Positions 1 to 6,657 of a stretch of DNA of 9,308 nucleotides are shown here, piece by piece. The position numbers were made by a program, and so were the translations under genes. A model generated the notes under the pieces. That model saw only the letters and a list, made by a program, of their open reading frames with translations. It searched no databases and was not told where the DNA came from. The stretch is taken from positions 1 through 9,308 of the forward strand of contig JAQXKW010000257.1 of assembly GCA_029010655.1 (NCBI GenBank), written 5' to 3'. Every line of letters begins with the position of its first letter. Positions within the stretch are counted from its first letter, which is position 1. Source of the stretch: Clostridia bacterium (lineage in GTDB: Bacteria; Bacillota; Clostridia; Oscillospirales; CAG-272).

Positions 1-18
1 CATTTTTGTAAAAAGTCA

Positions 19-47
19 TTGACTTTTGAATGATTCAATGGTAAAAT
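19..47 (+). promoter_or_regulatory. Sigma-A promoter of the TAXI-TRAP operon
   Basis: A -35 box TTGACT (19-24) and a -10 box TAAAAT (42-47) are separated by exactly 17 bases. Transcription should start near 54, giving a leader of about 22 bases to the ATG at 77. The element is one base off consensus in each box, which fits strong constitutive expression of the abundant binding protein. No operator-like palindrome is obvious in the short upstream sequence available. Confidence 0.75.
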
Positions 48-76
48 ATTCACAAATCAATATAAGGAGAAAAATT

Positions 77-1057
77 ATGTCTAACATGAAAAAAGTTCTT
101 GCCGTTCTTCTGGCGCTTTCCATGCTTCTCTGCCTCGCAGGCTGCGGCGGCAATCAGACAAACGGCGACGACAAGCCCTCTGAAAATGTTAAGCTTCGTT
201 TTACCACCGGCGGTGAGTCCGGCACCTATTACGCTTTCGGTTCCGTTATAGCTCAGCACGCTACCAACAACGCAGGCATTTCCGTAAATGCTGTTGTGGG
301 CAACGGCTCTCAGGCTAATATCGAGGAGCTTGAGGCAGGCAATGCAGAGCTTGCTTTCTGCCAGTCCGACGTTATGGCATACGCTTACGCCGGCACTAAC
401 CTTTTCGACGCACCCGTTACCTGCTTCTCTACCGTTGCGGCTCTTTACACCGAGCAGGTACAGATCGTTACCCTTGATCCCTCTATCAAAACCGTTGCCG
501 ATCTTGCAGGCAAGAAGGTTTCCATCGGTGCCGCAGGCTCCGGCGTTTACTTCAACGCTGTTGACATTCTGGGCGCATACGACCTTACGGAAGACGACAT
601 CGAGCCTACATACCAGTCCTTTGGCGACAGCGCAGACGCTCTGAAGGACGGTAAGATCGACGCAGCTTTTATCGTTGCAGGTGCTCCTACAACCGCTGTT
701 GTTGACCTTTCCACCACAAAGGATGTTTGTCTCGTTTCTCTTGACGACGAGCACGTAGAAAAGCTTCTTGAAAAATCCCCCTACTACGCAAAGTGCACTA
801 TCGCTAAAGATGTTTACGGCACCGCCGAGGACATTACCACCGTGGGTGTAGGCGCTGTTATCCTCGCTAAGAACGACGTTTCCGAGGACGCTGTTTACAA
901 GCTCTGCAAGGACATTTTCGACAATGCCGAAAACCTTGTTGACAGCCACGCAAAATACGGCGAGCTGAACCTTGAGTATGCTACAAGCATTACCTCCGTT
1001 CCCTATCATCCCGGCGCTGTTAAGTACTTTGCCGAGAAGGGCATCGAGCTTAAGTAA
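77..1057 (+). CDS. TAXI-family TRAP transporter solute-binding lipoprotein
   Basis: This is the extracytoplasmic substrate-binding protein of a TRAP-type secondary transporter. It captures a small, probably anionic, solute and delivers it to the fused permease encoded next. The 326-aa product starts with a lipoprotein signal peptide: basic MSNMKK, a hydrophobic core and the lipobox L20-A21-G22-C23, so Cys23 is the expected lipidated anchor. The family is seen in TTGGESGTYYAFG (residues 43-55), FCQSDVMAYAY (94-104) and the later GAAGSGVYFNAVDILG segment, all typical of TAXI proteins (NMT1_3 fold). Length is normal for the family. I chose the ATG at 77 because AAGGAG (64-69) sits 7 bases upstream; the frame opens earlier, at 26, but without a ribosome site and ahead of the predicted transcription start. 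Codon choice is strongly biased, as in abundant proteins. TAXI substrates include dicarboxylates and glutamate in studied cases; the substrate here cannot be told. Confidence 0.93.
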   Translation: MSNMKKVLAVLLALSMLLCLAGCGGNQTNGDDKPSENVKLRFTTGGESGTYYAFGSVIAQHATNNAGISVNAVVGNGSQANIEELEAGNAELAFCQSDVMAYAYAGTNLFDAPVTCFSTVAALYTEQVQIVTLDPSIKTVADLAGKKVSIGAAGSGVYFNAVDILGAYDLTEDDIEPTYQSFGDSADALKDGKIDAAFIVAGAPTTAVVDLSTTKDVCLVSLDDEHVEKLLEKSPYYAKCTIAKDVYGTAEDITTVGVGAVILAKNDVSEDAVYKLCKDIFDNAENLVDSHAKYGELNLEYATSITSVPYHPGAVKYFAEKGIELK

Positions 1058-1072
1058 TTCTACTCCGCATGC

Positions 1073-1110
1073 AAGGCTACGGCGGATTTCCTGCCGTAGC
1101 CTTTTAATTT
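1073..1110 (+). terminator. Intercistronic terminator/attenuator between binding protein and permease
   Basis: An 11-bp perfect stem pairs AAGGCTACGGC (1073-1083) with GCCGTAGCCTT (1093-1103). It can be extended by a G-T and a G-C pair to leave the loop ATTTC, and it is followed by TTTTAATTT. It lies 15 bases after the binding-protein stop and before the permease start. No convincing promoter follows it, so the permease must be read by partial read-through. This would give more binding protein than permease and protect the 3' end of the upstream message. Confidence 0.8.
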
Positions 1111-1122
1111 GATTCTCCGAGA

Positions 1123-1138
1123 AAGGAGCAGTAATTTG
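1123..1138 (+). promoter_or_regulatory. Ribosome binding site with TTG start of the permease
   Basis: AAGGAG at 1123-1128 precedes TTG at 1136-1138 by 7 bases. No ATG or GTG lies at a workable distance in this frame, so this pair decides the permease start and implies reduced initiation efficiency. Confidence 0.7.
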
Positions 1139-3160
1139 AATTTCCTGAAGAAAAAGAACAAAACAGCAGAGCCCGAAGAAATGGGAAGCGTTGAGGACGT
1201 AATGCGAAAATATGACAGGGAATCCAACACCCGTATATGGGTCGGTGTTCCCAAGGTTATAATAAGCGTTTTTCTCGCAGTCTTTTCCCTTTACTGTATT
1301 TACATGACGCTGTTCTCCACAGCGTTGCCCGAAACAAGGCTTTCTCTCTTTTTGGGCTTCATTATTATTGCAGGCTATCTTACATATCCTATTAAGAAGA
1401 ACCATGTCCGTCCCAACGCCATGCCCTGGTATGACGTTGTTATCATGGCTGTGGGTGCGGCAAGCTTCTTTTACTTTGCCTTCAATGCACATACGATAAT
1501 AAAGCTTGCTACAAAAATCGAGACCTACCACGTTATTATCGGTGTTATAGGCATTCTCTGCTTAATTGAGCTATGCCGCAGATGCGTGGGCGTTCCGATT
1601 CTCTGTGTGGCGGGTGCGCTTATCGCATATGCTTTCTATTATAACTTCTCTTACGGTGCAGATTTCATGCAGGCGTTGAAATCTATCGTTTACCGCCTGT
1701 TCTACACCACCAGCGGCGTTATCGGCACTCCCACCAACGTGTGCTACACCTACATAGTTCTGTTTATTATTTTCGGGGCGTTCCTTGAACGTACCGGAAT
1801 TGCAAACTTCTTTATTTCCCTTGCAAACCGTGTGGCAGGCTGGTCCTCCGGCGGCCCCGCAAAGGTTGCGGTTATATCCTCCGCTCTGTGCGGTATGGTT
1901 TCCGGCTCCTCCGTGGGCAACACGGTTACAACAGGTTCAATTACCATTCCCATGATGAAGAAAACGGGCTACAAGCCGGAGTTTGCCGGCGCCGTTGAAG
2001 CCGCCGCTTCTACGGGCGGTCAGATAATGCCCCCCATTATGGGCGCCGCCGCTTTCCTTATGGCGGAGTACATGGACCTGCCCTACGCAACCGTTGCCGT
2101 TAAGGCAATTCTTCCCGCAGTTCTTTACTTTACCGGTATTTTCATTGCGGTTCATCTTGAAGCTAAAAAGCTGGGACTTAAAGGCATTAACAAGGAAGAT
2201 CTTCCCCGTTGGAGCTATCTTCTGAAAAACTGCTTTTTGCTTATCCCCTTAGTGCTTCTGGTTTGGATGGTGGCCTCCGGCGCGCGCACAATGGCGTTTT
2301 CAGCGGCAATCTCCATTATTGCGGCTTTGGTTATCGGGTTTATTAACTTCGTGGTAACCGGCAAAACAGAAGCCGGACAGTCCAAGTCCTTCGGAAAGGT
2401 GCTGGCGGAGTCCGCAAAGACCTCCTGCACCACCACCGTTGACGCTTTGGTTGCAGGAGCTAAGGGTGCTATAACCGTTGCGGTTGCCTGCGCTATCGCA
2501 GGTATCATTGCAGGCTGTATCACGGTTACGGGTCTTGCCTCCACTCTTATCGGAGCTATCGTTTCCGTTGCAAGCAACGCAACTATTCTGGGTCTTGTGC
2601 TTACCATGCTGTGCTGTATCGTTCTGGGAATGGGCGTTCCCACCACGGCTAACTACTGCATTATGGCGGCGACCTGCGCTCCTATCCTTATTCAGCTCGG
2701 GTTCCCCAAGGTTGCGGCTCACTTCTTCGTGTTCTATTTCGGCATAGTTGCCGACATTACGCCTCCCGTTGCTTTGGCGGCGTATGCAGGCTCGGCTATT
2801 GCAAAGTCCAATCCCATGAAGACGGGAATAAACGCCACAAAGCTGGCTATTGCGGCTTTCGTTGTTCCCTACATTTTCGCATACAGCCCCACCATGCTCT
2901 TTGAGGGCGTGAACCACTGGTACGAGGTGGTACAGATTTCTCTTACCGCTATCGTTGGTCTGTTCGGCATTGCGGCAGGACTTAACGGACACCTGTTCAA
3001 GAGTATTAACTGGGCGTTCCGTTTTCTCCTTATCGGAGGCGGACTGTGTATGATGATTCCCGAGATATACACTGATATTATCGGTCTGGGAGTCATTGCG
3101 GCAATCGTATTGTTCCAGTTCTTTATGAGCAGAAAAAAGCCGTTTCTGTTTAGAGAATAA
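1136..3160 (+). CDS. TAXI-type TRAP transporter fused permease (DctQM)
   Basis: This is the membrane component of the TRAP importer: the small 4-helix DctQ-like and large DctM-like parts are fused in one 674-aa chain. It uses the cation gradient to import the solute delivered by the lipoprotein at 77-1057. Roughly the first 190 residues hold an acidic/basic cytoplasmic N-terminus and several membrane helices. The DctM part follows, with the conserved stretches GSSVGNTVTTGSITIPMMK (257-275), AAASTGGQIMPP (289-300), GMGVPTTANY (498-507) and ADITPPVALAAYAGSAIAKS (539-558), which are hallmarks of the TAXI fused-permease subfamily. The start is a TTG at 1136, preceded by AAGGAG (1123-1128) with 7-base spacing. 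The frame opens earlier at a TTG at 1109, but that lies in the terminator tail and has no ribosome site. The next ATG (1181) lacks one and would cut the N-terminus. The weak start codon also fits lower expression than the binding protein. The chain appears complete. Confidence 0.93.
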   Translation: MNFLKKKNKTAEPEEMGSVEDVMRKYDRESNTRIWVGVPKVIISVFLAVFSLYCIYMTLFSTALPETRLSLFLGFIIIAGYLTYPIKKNHVRPNAMPWYDVVIMAVGAASFFYFAFNAHTIIKLATKIETYHVIIGVIGILCLIELCRRCVGVPILCVAGALIAYAFYYNFSYGADFMQALKSIVYRLFYTTSGVIGTPTNVCYTYIVLFIIFGAFLERTGIANFFISLANRVAGWSSGGPAKVAVISSALCGMVSGSSVGNTVTTGSITIPMMKKTGYKPEFAGAVEAAASTGGQIMPPIMGAAAFLMAEYMDLPYATVAVKAILPAVLYFTGIFIAVHLEAKKLGLKGINKEDLPRWSYLLKNCFLLIPLVLLVWMVASGARTMAFSAAISIIAALVIGFINFVVTGKTEAGQSKSFGKVLAESAKTSCTTTVDALVAGAKGAITVAVACAIAGIIAGCITVTGLASTLIGAIVSVASNATILGLVLTMLCCIVLGMGVPTTANYCIMAATCAPILIQLGFPKVAAHFFVFYFGIVADITPPVALAAYAGSAIAKSNPMKTGINATKLAIAAFVVPYIFAYSPTMLFEGVNHWYEVVQISLTAIVGLFGIAAGLNGHLFKSINWAFRFLLIGGGLCMMIPEIYTDIIGLGVIAAIVLFQFFMSRKKPFLFRE

Positions 3161-3162
3161 CC

Positions 3163-3220
3163 AAAAAAGGCGGCACTTTGCGTCTCCCTAAGGAGATACA
3201 AAGTGCCGCTTTTCTGTTTT
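3163..3220. terminator. Bidirectional terminator between convergent TRAP operon and dockerin gene
   Basis: The outer stem GCGGCACTTTG (3170-3180) pairs perfectly with CAAAGTGCCGC (3199-3209). A second stem, TCTCC (3183-3187) with GGAGA (3192-3196), closes a CTAA loop. A run of six A (3163-3168) lies on the left and TTTTCTGTTTT (3210-3220) on the right, so a T-rich tail follows the hairpin on both strands. It begins two bases after the permease stop. It can also stop minus-strand transcripts coming from the gene that ends at 3448. Confidence 0.88.
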
Positions 3221-3447
3221 GACTAAGAGGCATGTGAGGCCCTGCCTCACGCTCCGCTTAGTACCTTTTTTTGAAAAAAGGTACTAAGAACTCAAAAAGC
3301 TTTAAGAGGTGTCAGCTTTTGCCATTGACGGACGGTGACAGCATACCGGCATGTAGAGATTGCCGAGGGTACTTGTCCCCCTGATGTGGGCGGCTTCGCC
3401 GCCTTATTTCGTAATCGCCTAAAACGCTTTGAATGTCTCCTCTATGT
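3221..3447. repeat. Gene-free block of nested inverted repeats
   Basis: I see no credible gene in these 227 bases between two convergent genes. They hold GTGAGGC/GCCTCAC (3234-3240 with 3244-3250). They also hold a 15-bp perfect inverted repeat with a 2-base centre (3257-3271 with 3274-3288), a weaker TGTCA/TGACA pair (near 3310-3314 and 3336-3340), and GGCGGC/GCCGCC around a TTC loop (3389-3403). ACTAAG at 3222-3227 can pair with CTTAGT at 3257-3262, which is itself part of the long repeat, so two folds exclude each other. None of the hairpins is followed by a good T tract on either strand, so they are not ordinary terminators. A dispersed intergenic repeat, a small nonautonomous element or a structured RNA are all possible. 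Confidence 0.6.
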
Positions 3448-6400
3448 TTACGGCAAGGGCACGTCGGAAACCGTAATACTGTATATATTAACCGTTTCTG
3501 TTTCTTCCCCGCAAAGCGCTATTTTTACGCCGCTGATGCTTTTCGCCCTATTCTCCGTGCAGAAAAGATCCGGCGTTTCGTATGCGAATACACCGCCTCC
3601 CTTTAGCTGAATACCGGCTTCTGTTTCAGTACCGTCCTCATACACAACCGCAACGGTTGCCGCCGCCGCTGTTTCTGTTTTGCAAACAAATGAGACATAT
3701 ATTTCTTCGCCTAAAGACAGTCCTTTTCCCGACATATCGGCAAGGACGGAATATTTTTCGCCAGTAAGCCCCGTTACCTTTGCGCCGGCAGAGGCAGAAT
3801 CCCATTGTACCGTAGCGCCCTCCGCCTGTGTCATTTGCGGCTGTGTTACTCCTGAAAGATATGAAAGCATGGCGTATGCGTCCTTGGCATTGACCGCCCC
3901 GTCTCCCGTTGCATCCGCCTGAGACGGCAGAAACTCTCTTGTTTGGCACAAATATTCCTTCAGCATATATGAATCAAGGGCGTTTACGCTTCCGTTAAAG
4001 TCCACGTCCCCCGAAAGCACCGAAACCTTTTGCGCTTGCAAATAAGATACGGAGGCTTCCGACTCAAAGCGCAGACTTTCCGAAACACCCTTGTAATTTC
4101 CCGACAGTATGTCGGTTTTTCTTGCGGCGTATGCGGCGGCGGTGTCTTTATTTTCAAACAGGCACAGAGAGAAAATATGCATACTGTCACCGCTCATATA
4201 TGAATTGAACGGGTCTATTCTTATGTTATGAATACTTCCCGACCAAAAGTCTTTACCGGTCATGTCCAGTATTATATATGAATACGCCCCGTGAACGGCA
4301 GTAAAGCTCACCGACATGCTCTGGGACTCATACATATTATTCCCAGCCGTAAAGAACATTTCCGTTATGCTGTTATTCAGAACGCTGTCCGGCACGTAAT
4401 ACACCAAGGCTATATATTTATACTTATCCGCCGAAAGGGCTTTTCCGTCATAGCTTATTCTGAAATATGGGTCTGAGCCCTTTGAAGCAATACGTGCATA
4501 AGGGTGACCGGCTACCTTTTCAAGGCTTGCCGCCGTACTGTTATAGCCCGTTATGGCGGCAACTGCGGCTTCGCTTTTGAATTCCAGCCTTGTATAGTCC
4601 AGATTTTCGGCGTCGTACTGCGCCTTTGTTTTAATCTTATCTATCTCAGCCATAGCAAGCTTTAATGCCGCCGTGGCTTCCTTCAGGGTCTGCGCCGCGC
4701 CGATAGACTGTATTCCCTTTTCAACCGTTTGTGTGAGAATTATCTGCTCCTGTGCTCTGTATCGGGAGGGGTCGGCGTAAGATAAAAGCTTTGCGGACTT
4801 TTCTTCCCTGACCTTTACAATATCATAGGGAGACAGGGAGGCAAGCATTACCTGAGCGTAATATCTTATAAGAAAATCGTTGGGGTGGTTAACATTATTG
4901 CCGGTCATATCGGCATATTTTTTCACCTCCAGCAATTCCTTATGGGCGGTTGTCATATCCGCCGTGAAAACGCCGGTGTATTCGTCCGAAAGCTGTTTTA
5001 ATACGGGCAGATATTCCTCCTGAAGCCCCGCAAAATACGTTTCCGGGTTTGCCACCATGGTTGACACAAGGACAAATTCGCACTCCGGCTTATATGTTCT
5101 TACGGAGTCTATTATGGATTTAATATTCGCCTTGAACTGAGACGGGGCAATGCCCAAGGTGCCGTCGTTCATTCCGAAGCCGAGAAAAACTATATCGGGC
5201 AAATACTTTGTAACATTATCAAACACGGTACTTGCGCCCCATGTGGAGTCTTTTCCGCCTACCGCCGTATTTACATAGGAAATATCCGCATAGCCGTATT
5301 TCGATTTCAGTCCCGCCACGGTCATATCGGCCCACAAAGGCATATTCGGCGACACGTTTATGCCGTTAAGTCCCGACGCATTTGCGCCGTAGGTTATGCT
5401 GTCTCCGAAGAACACCGCCGTTACGTGCTCTTTATTTGAGAGCTTTGAATAGGTGGCAGAAAGGCTGTCTATACCGCTTTCGGGAACGGTTTTGTCCCAT
5501 TCGTCCTCGTGGGTGTATGTTACAAAAATCTGAGCGTTGTGAAAAACGGAGCCTTCGCTGAAAAACACATATCCTCCGCCCCGTCGCTCCATCCACGTAA
5601 TTCCGGACACGGGGCCGTCCGTTTTGTAATCGGAATAGTTTACCGCAGGGATTCTTCCCGTGGTGAGGATACACAGCTTTCCGTCTTCTACCACATAGTC
5701 CTTTCCGTACTGATACTCTATGTTCAGTTGTCCGTTTCTTACGGAAATGACACGCTTTATATCGTACATCATGCTTTGGGGAGAAATCGTTCCGTCCGGA
5801 TTTTTCAGAGGATATACGGACTCGTTATAAACTATATTCCCCTCCCAATAATTGCTCGTATATACGCCAAGGTCATATTTGTTTGAGGCAAGAGTCTGTT
5901 CCGAAATTCCGTCCGTTACGCCGTTTGCCGCAGAGGCGTTTTTTGCGGCGGCGAGTTTCGCCGCCTCCTCGCTTTCGCAGAAGGTAACTGCCGAAAGGAA
6001 AAGCATGTCCCATTTATTAGAGCTTTCAAACACATCCAGCCGGATTTTGTGCACATTTCCCGTCCAATAGTCTTTTCCGCTCATATTTAATATTTGCGAG
6101 CGGTACTTATATCCGTTCACAGGCGAAAAAGCGACGCTGTAACCCGGATTGTATGAGACCATGTCTCCGGCGCACATAAAAAGCTCTGTCATATCGGCGG
6201 AGGAGGAGTTGGTTTTAGGCGTTCTGTATGTAAGCACCACGTATTTATAATCGTCCGCCGACACCTGCGCCATAGCTTCAACATTTATGGTTACATACGG
6301 GTCGGATTTCCCGTTGCATGTAAGCATCAGCGAGTTTTCTTCCTCGCTGTAAGAAATATCCGTATTATTGGGAAGTATCACGTTTTCAGCATTATGGCTG

Positions 6401-6531
6401 TCTCTGAAATCAAGGGTAATATCCTCTGCGGCGGCGCTGACCCCCACGGGAAGCGTCACGGGCAAACATGCTGCAAGCAAAACTGCCGCAAGAACTGCCG
6501 AAAGGCATTTTTTCAGTATGTTTTTCTTCAT
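3448..6531 (-). CDS. Secreted modular SGNH/GDSL hydrolase with dockerin
   Basis: This is an extracellular enzyme of 1027 aa, most likely an esterase removing acyl groups from polysaccharide, attached through its dockerin to a cohesin-bearing partner. Order of parts: signal peptide (1 to about 35); a beta-rich domain (36-200); a linking domain of unknown type (about 215-350); an SGNH hydrolase (about 368-568); a helical linker (about 570-645); a second copy of the beta-rich domain (about 645-806); a dockerin (838-895); a C-terminal domain (about 900-1027). SGNH blocks are GDSIT with nucleophile Ser378, the NTAVGG glycine turn (421-426), GMND with oxyanion Asn455, and HPND with His549. Dockerin calcium loops are D842-D844-N846-D853 and D873-T875-D877-D884. 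The two beta-rich copies share T-E-x-F-x-x-A-G and M-(S/T)-G-K-D-(Y/F)-W motifs. The ATG at 6531 has only a weak AAGAG upstream. The true substrate is unknown; a carbohydrate-acting role is inferred from the dockerin. Confidence 0.88.
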   Translation of the reverse strand: MKKNILKKCLSAVLAAVLLAACLPVTLPVGVSAAAEDITLDFRDSHNAENVILPNNTDISYSEEENSLMLTCNGKSDPYVTINVEAMAQVSADDYKYVVLTYRTPKTNSSSADMTELFMCAGDMVSYNPGYSVAFSPVNGYKYRSQILNMSGKDYWTGNVHKIRLDVFESSNKWDMLFLSAVTFCESEEAAKLAAAKNASAANGVTDGISEQTLASNKYDLGVYTSNYWEGNIVYNESVYPLKNPDGTISPQSMMYDIKRVISVRNGQLNIEYQYGKDYVVEDGKLCILTTGRIPAVNYSDYKTDGPVSGITWMERRGGGYVFFSEGSVFHNAQIFVTYTHEDEWDKTVPESGIDSLSATYSKLSNKEHVTAVFFGDSITYGANASGLNGINVSPNMPLWADMTVAGLKSKYGYADISYVNTAVGGKDSTWGASTVFDNVTKYLPDIVFLGFGMNDGTLGIAPSQFKANIKSIIDSVRTYKPECEFVLVSTMVANPETYFAGLQEEYLPVLKQLSDEYTGVFTADMTTAHKELLEVKKYADMTGNNVNHPNDFLIRYYAQVMLASLSPYDIVKVREEKSAKLLSYADPSRYRAQEQIILTQTVEKGIQSIGAAQTLKEATAALKLAMAEIDKIKTKAQYDAENLDYTRLEFKSEAAVAAITGYNSTAASLEKVAGHPYARIASKGSDPYFRISYDGKALSADKYKYIALVYYVPDSVLNNSITEMFFTAGNNMYESQSMSVSFTAVHGAYSYIILDMTGKDFWSGSIHNIRIDPFNSYMSGDSMHIFSLCLFENKDTAAAYAARKTDILSGNYKGVSESLRFESEASVSYLQAQKVSVLSGDVDFNGSVNALDSYMLKEYLCQTREFLPSQADATGDGAVNAKDAYAMLSYLSGVTQPQMTQAEGATVQWDSASAGAKVTGLTGEKYSVLADMSGKGLSLGEEIYVSFVCKTETAAAATVAVVYEDGTETEAGIQLKGGGVFAYETPDLFCTENRAKSISGVKIALCGEETETVNIYSITVSDVPLP

Positions 6532-6563
6532 TATTCGCTCTTTTCGTCTTTTATTTCTTCTTT

Positions 6564-6597
6564 ATTATATGGTACTGCATTTTCCCTGTTTTATCAA
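6564..6597 (-). promoter_or_regulatory. Tentative promoter of the dockerin-hydrolase gene
   Basis: On the minus strand a perfect TATAAT (6564-6569) lies 33 bases before the ATG at 6531, and a TTGATA (6592-6597) lies further up. The gap between them is 22 bases, too long for a standard pair; a 17-base gap from TTGATA would give the poor -10 TACCAT. A 10-base palindrome, ACATATATGT (6597-6606), abuts the upstream box and could be an operator or just AT-rich sequence. The gap and the weak ribosome site suggest activator-dependent or low basal expression. Confidence 0.35.
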
Positions 6598-6610
6598 CAT
6601 ATATGTATAA

Positions 6611-6655
6611 CAAAAAACTGCCGCTTTTTTTGTGACGAATATCTATACAGCGGCT
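6611..6655 (-). terminator. Probable terminator of the PHP phosphatase gene
   Basis: Read on the minus strand just after the stop at 6658, GCCGCT (6620-6625 complement region) and AGCGGC (6649-6654) form a 6-bp stem around a loop of about 23 bases. Two bases then separate it from six T (6612-6617 on the complement). The large loop makes it less certain than the others here. If real, it separates the phosphatase from the downstream dockerin gene and leaves the latter to its own promoter. Confidence 0.5.
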
Positions 6656-6657
6656 TA

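Noticed and set aside
50..1531. A 493-aa open reading frame on the minus strand
   Set aside because: It lies opposite the binding-protein gene and the start of the permease, crosses the terminator, is rich in Cys and Asn in an unnatural way, and has no ribosome site. It is a by-product of the strong codon bias of the real gene.
2300..2992. A 230-aa minus-strand frame opposite the permease
   Set aside because: The translation is low-complexity and Gly/Asn/Ser/Arg rich, without hydrophobic core or motifs, and it mirrors the well-supported permease frame.
3257..3288. Intrinsic terminator from the 15-bp inverted repeat
   Set aside because: The T run is inside the stem and not after it, and neither strand has a T tract following the hairpin.
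3335..3610. A 91-aa plus-strand frame starting in the intergenic block
   Set aside because: No ribosome site, most of it is antisense to the dockerin-hydrolase C-terminus, and it begins inside the repeat region.
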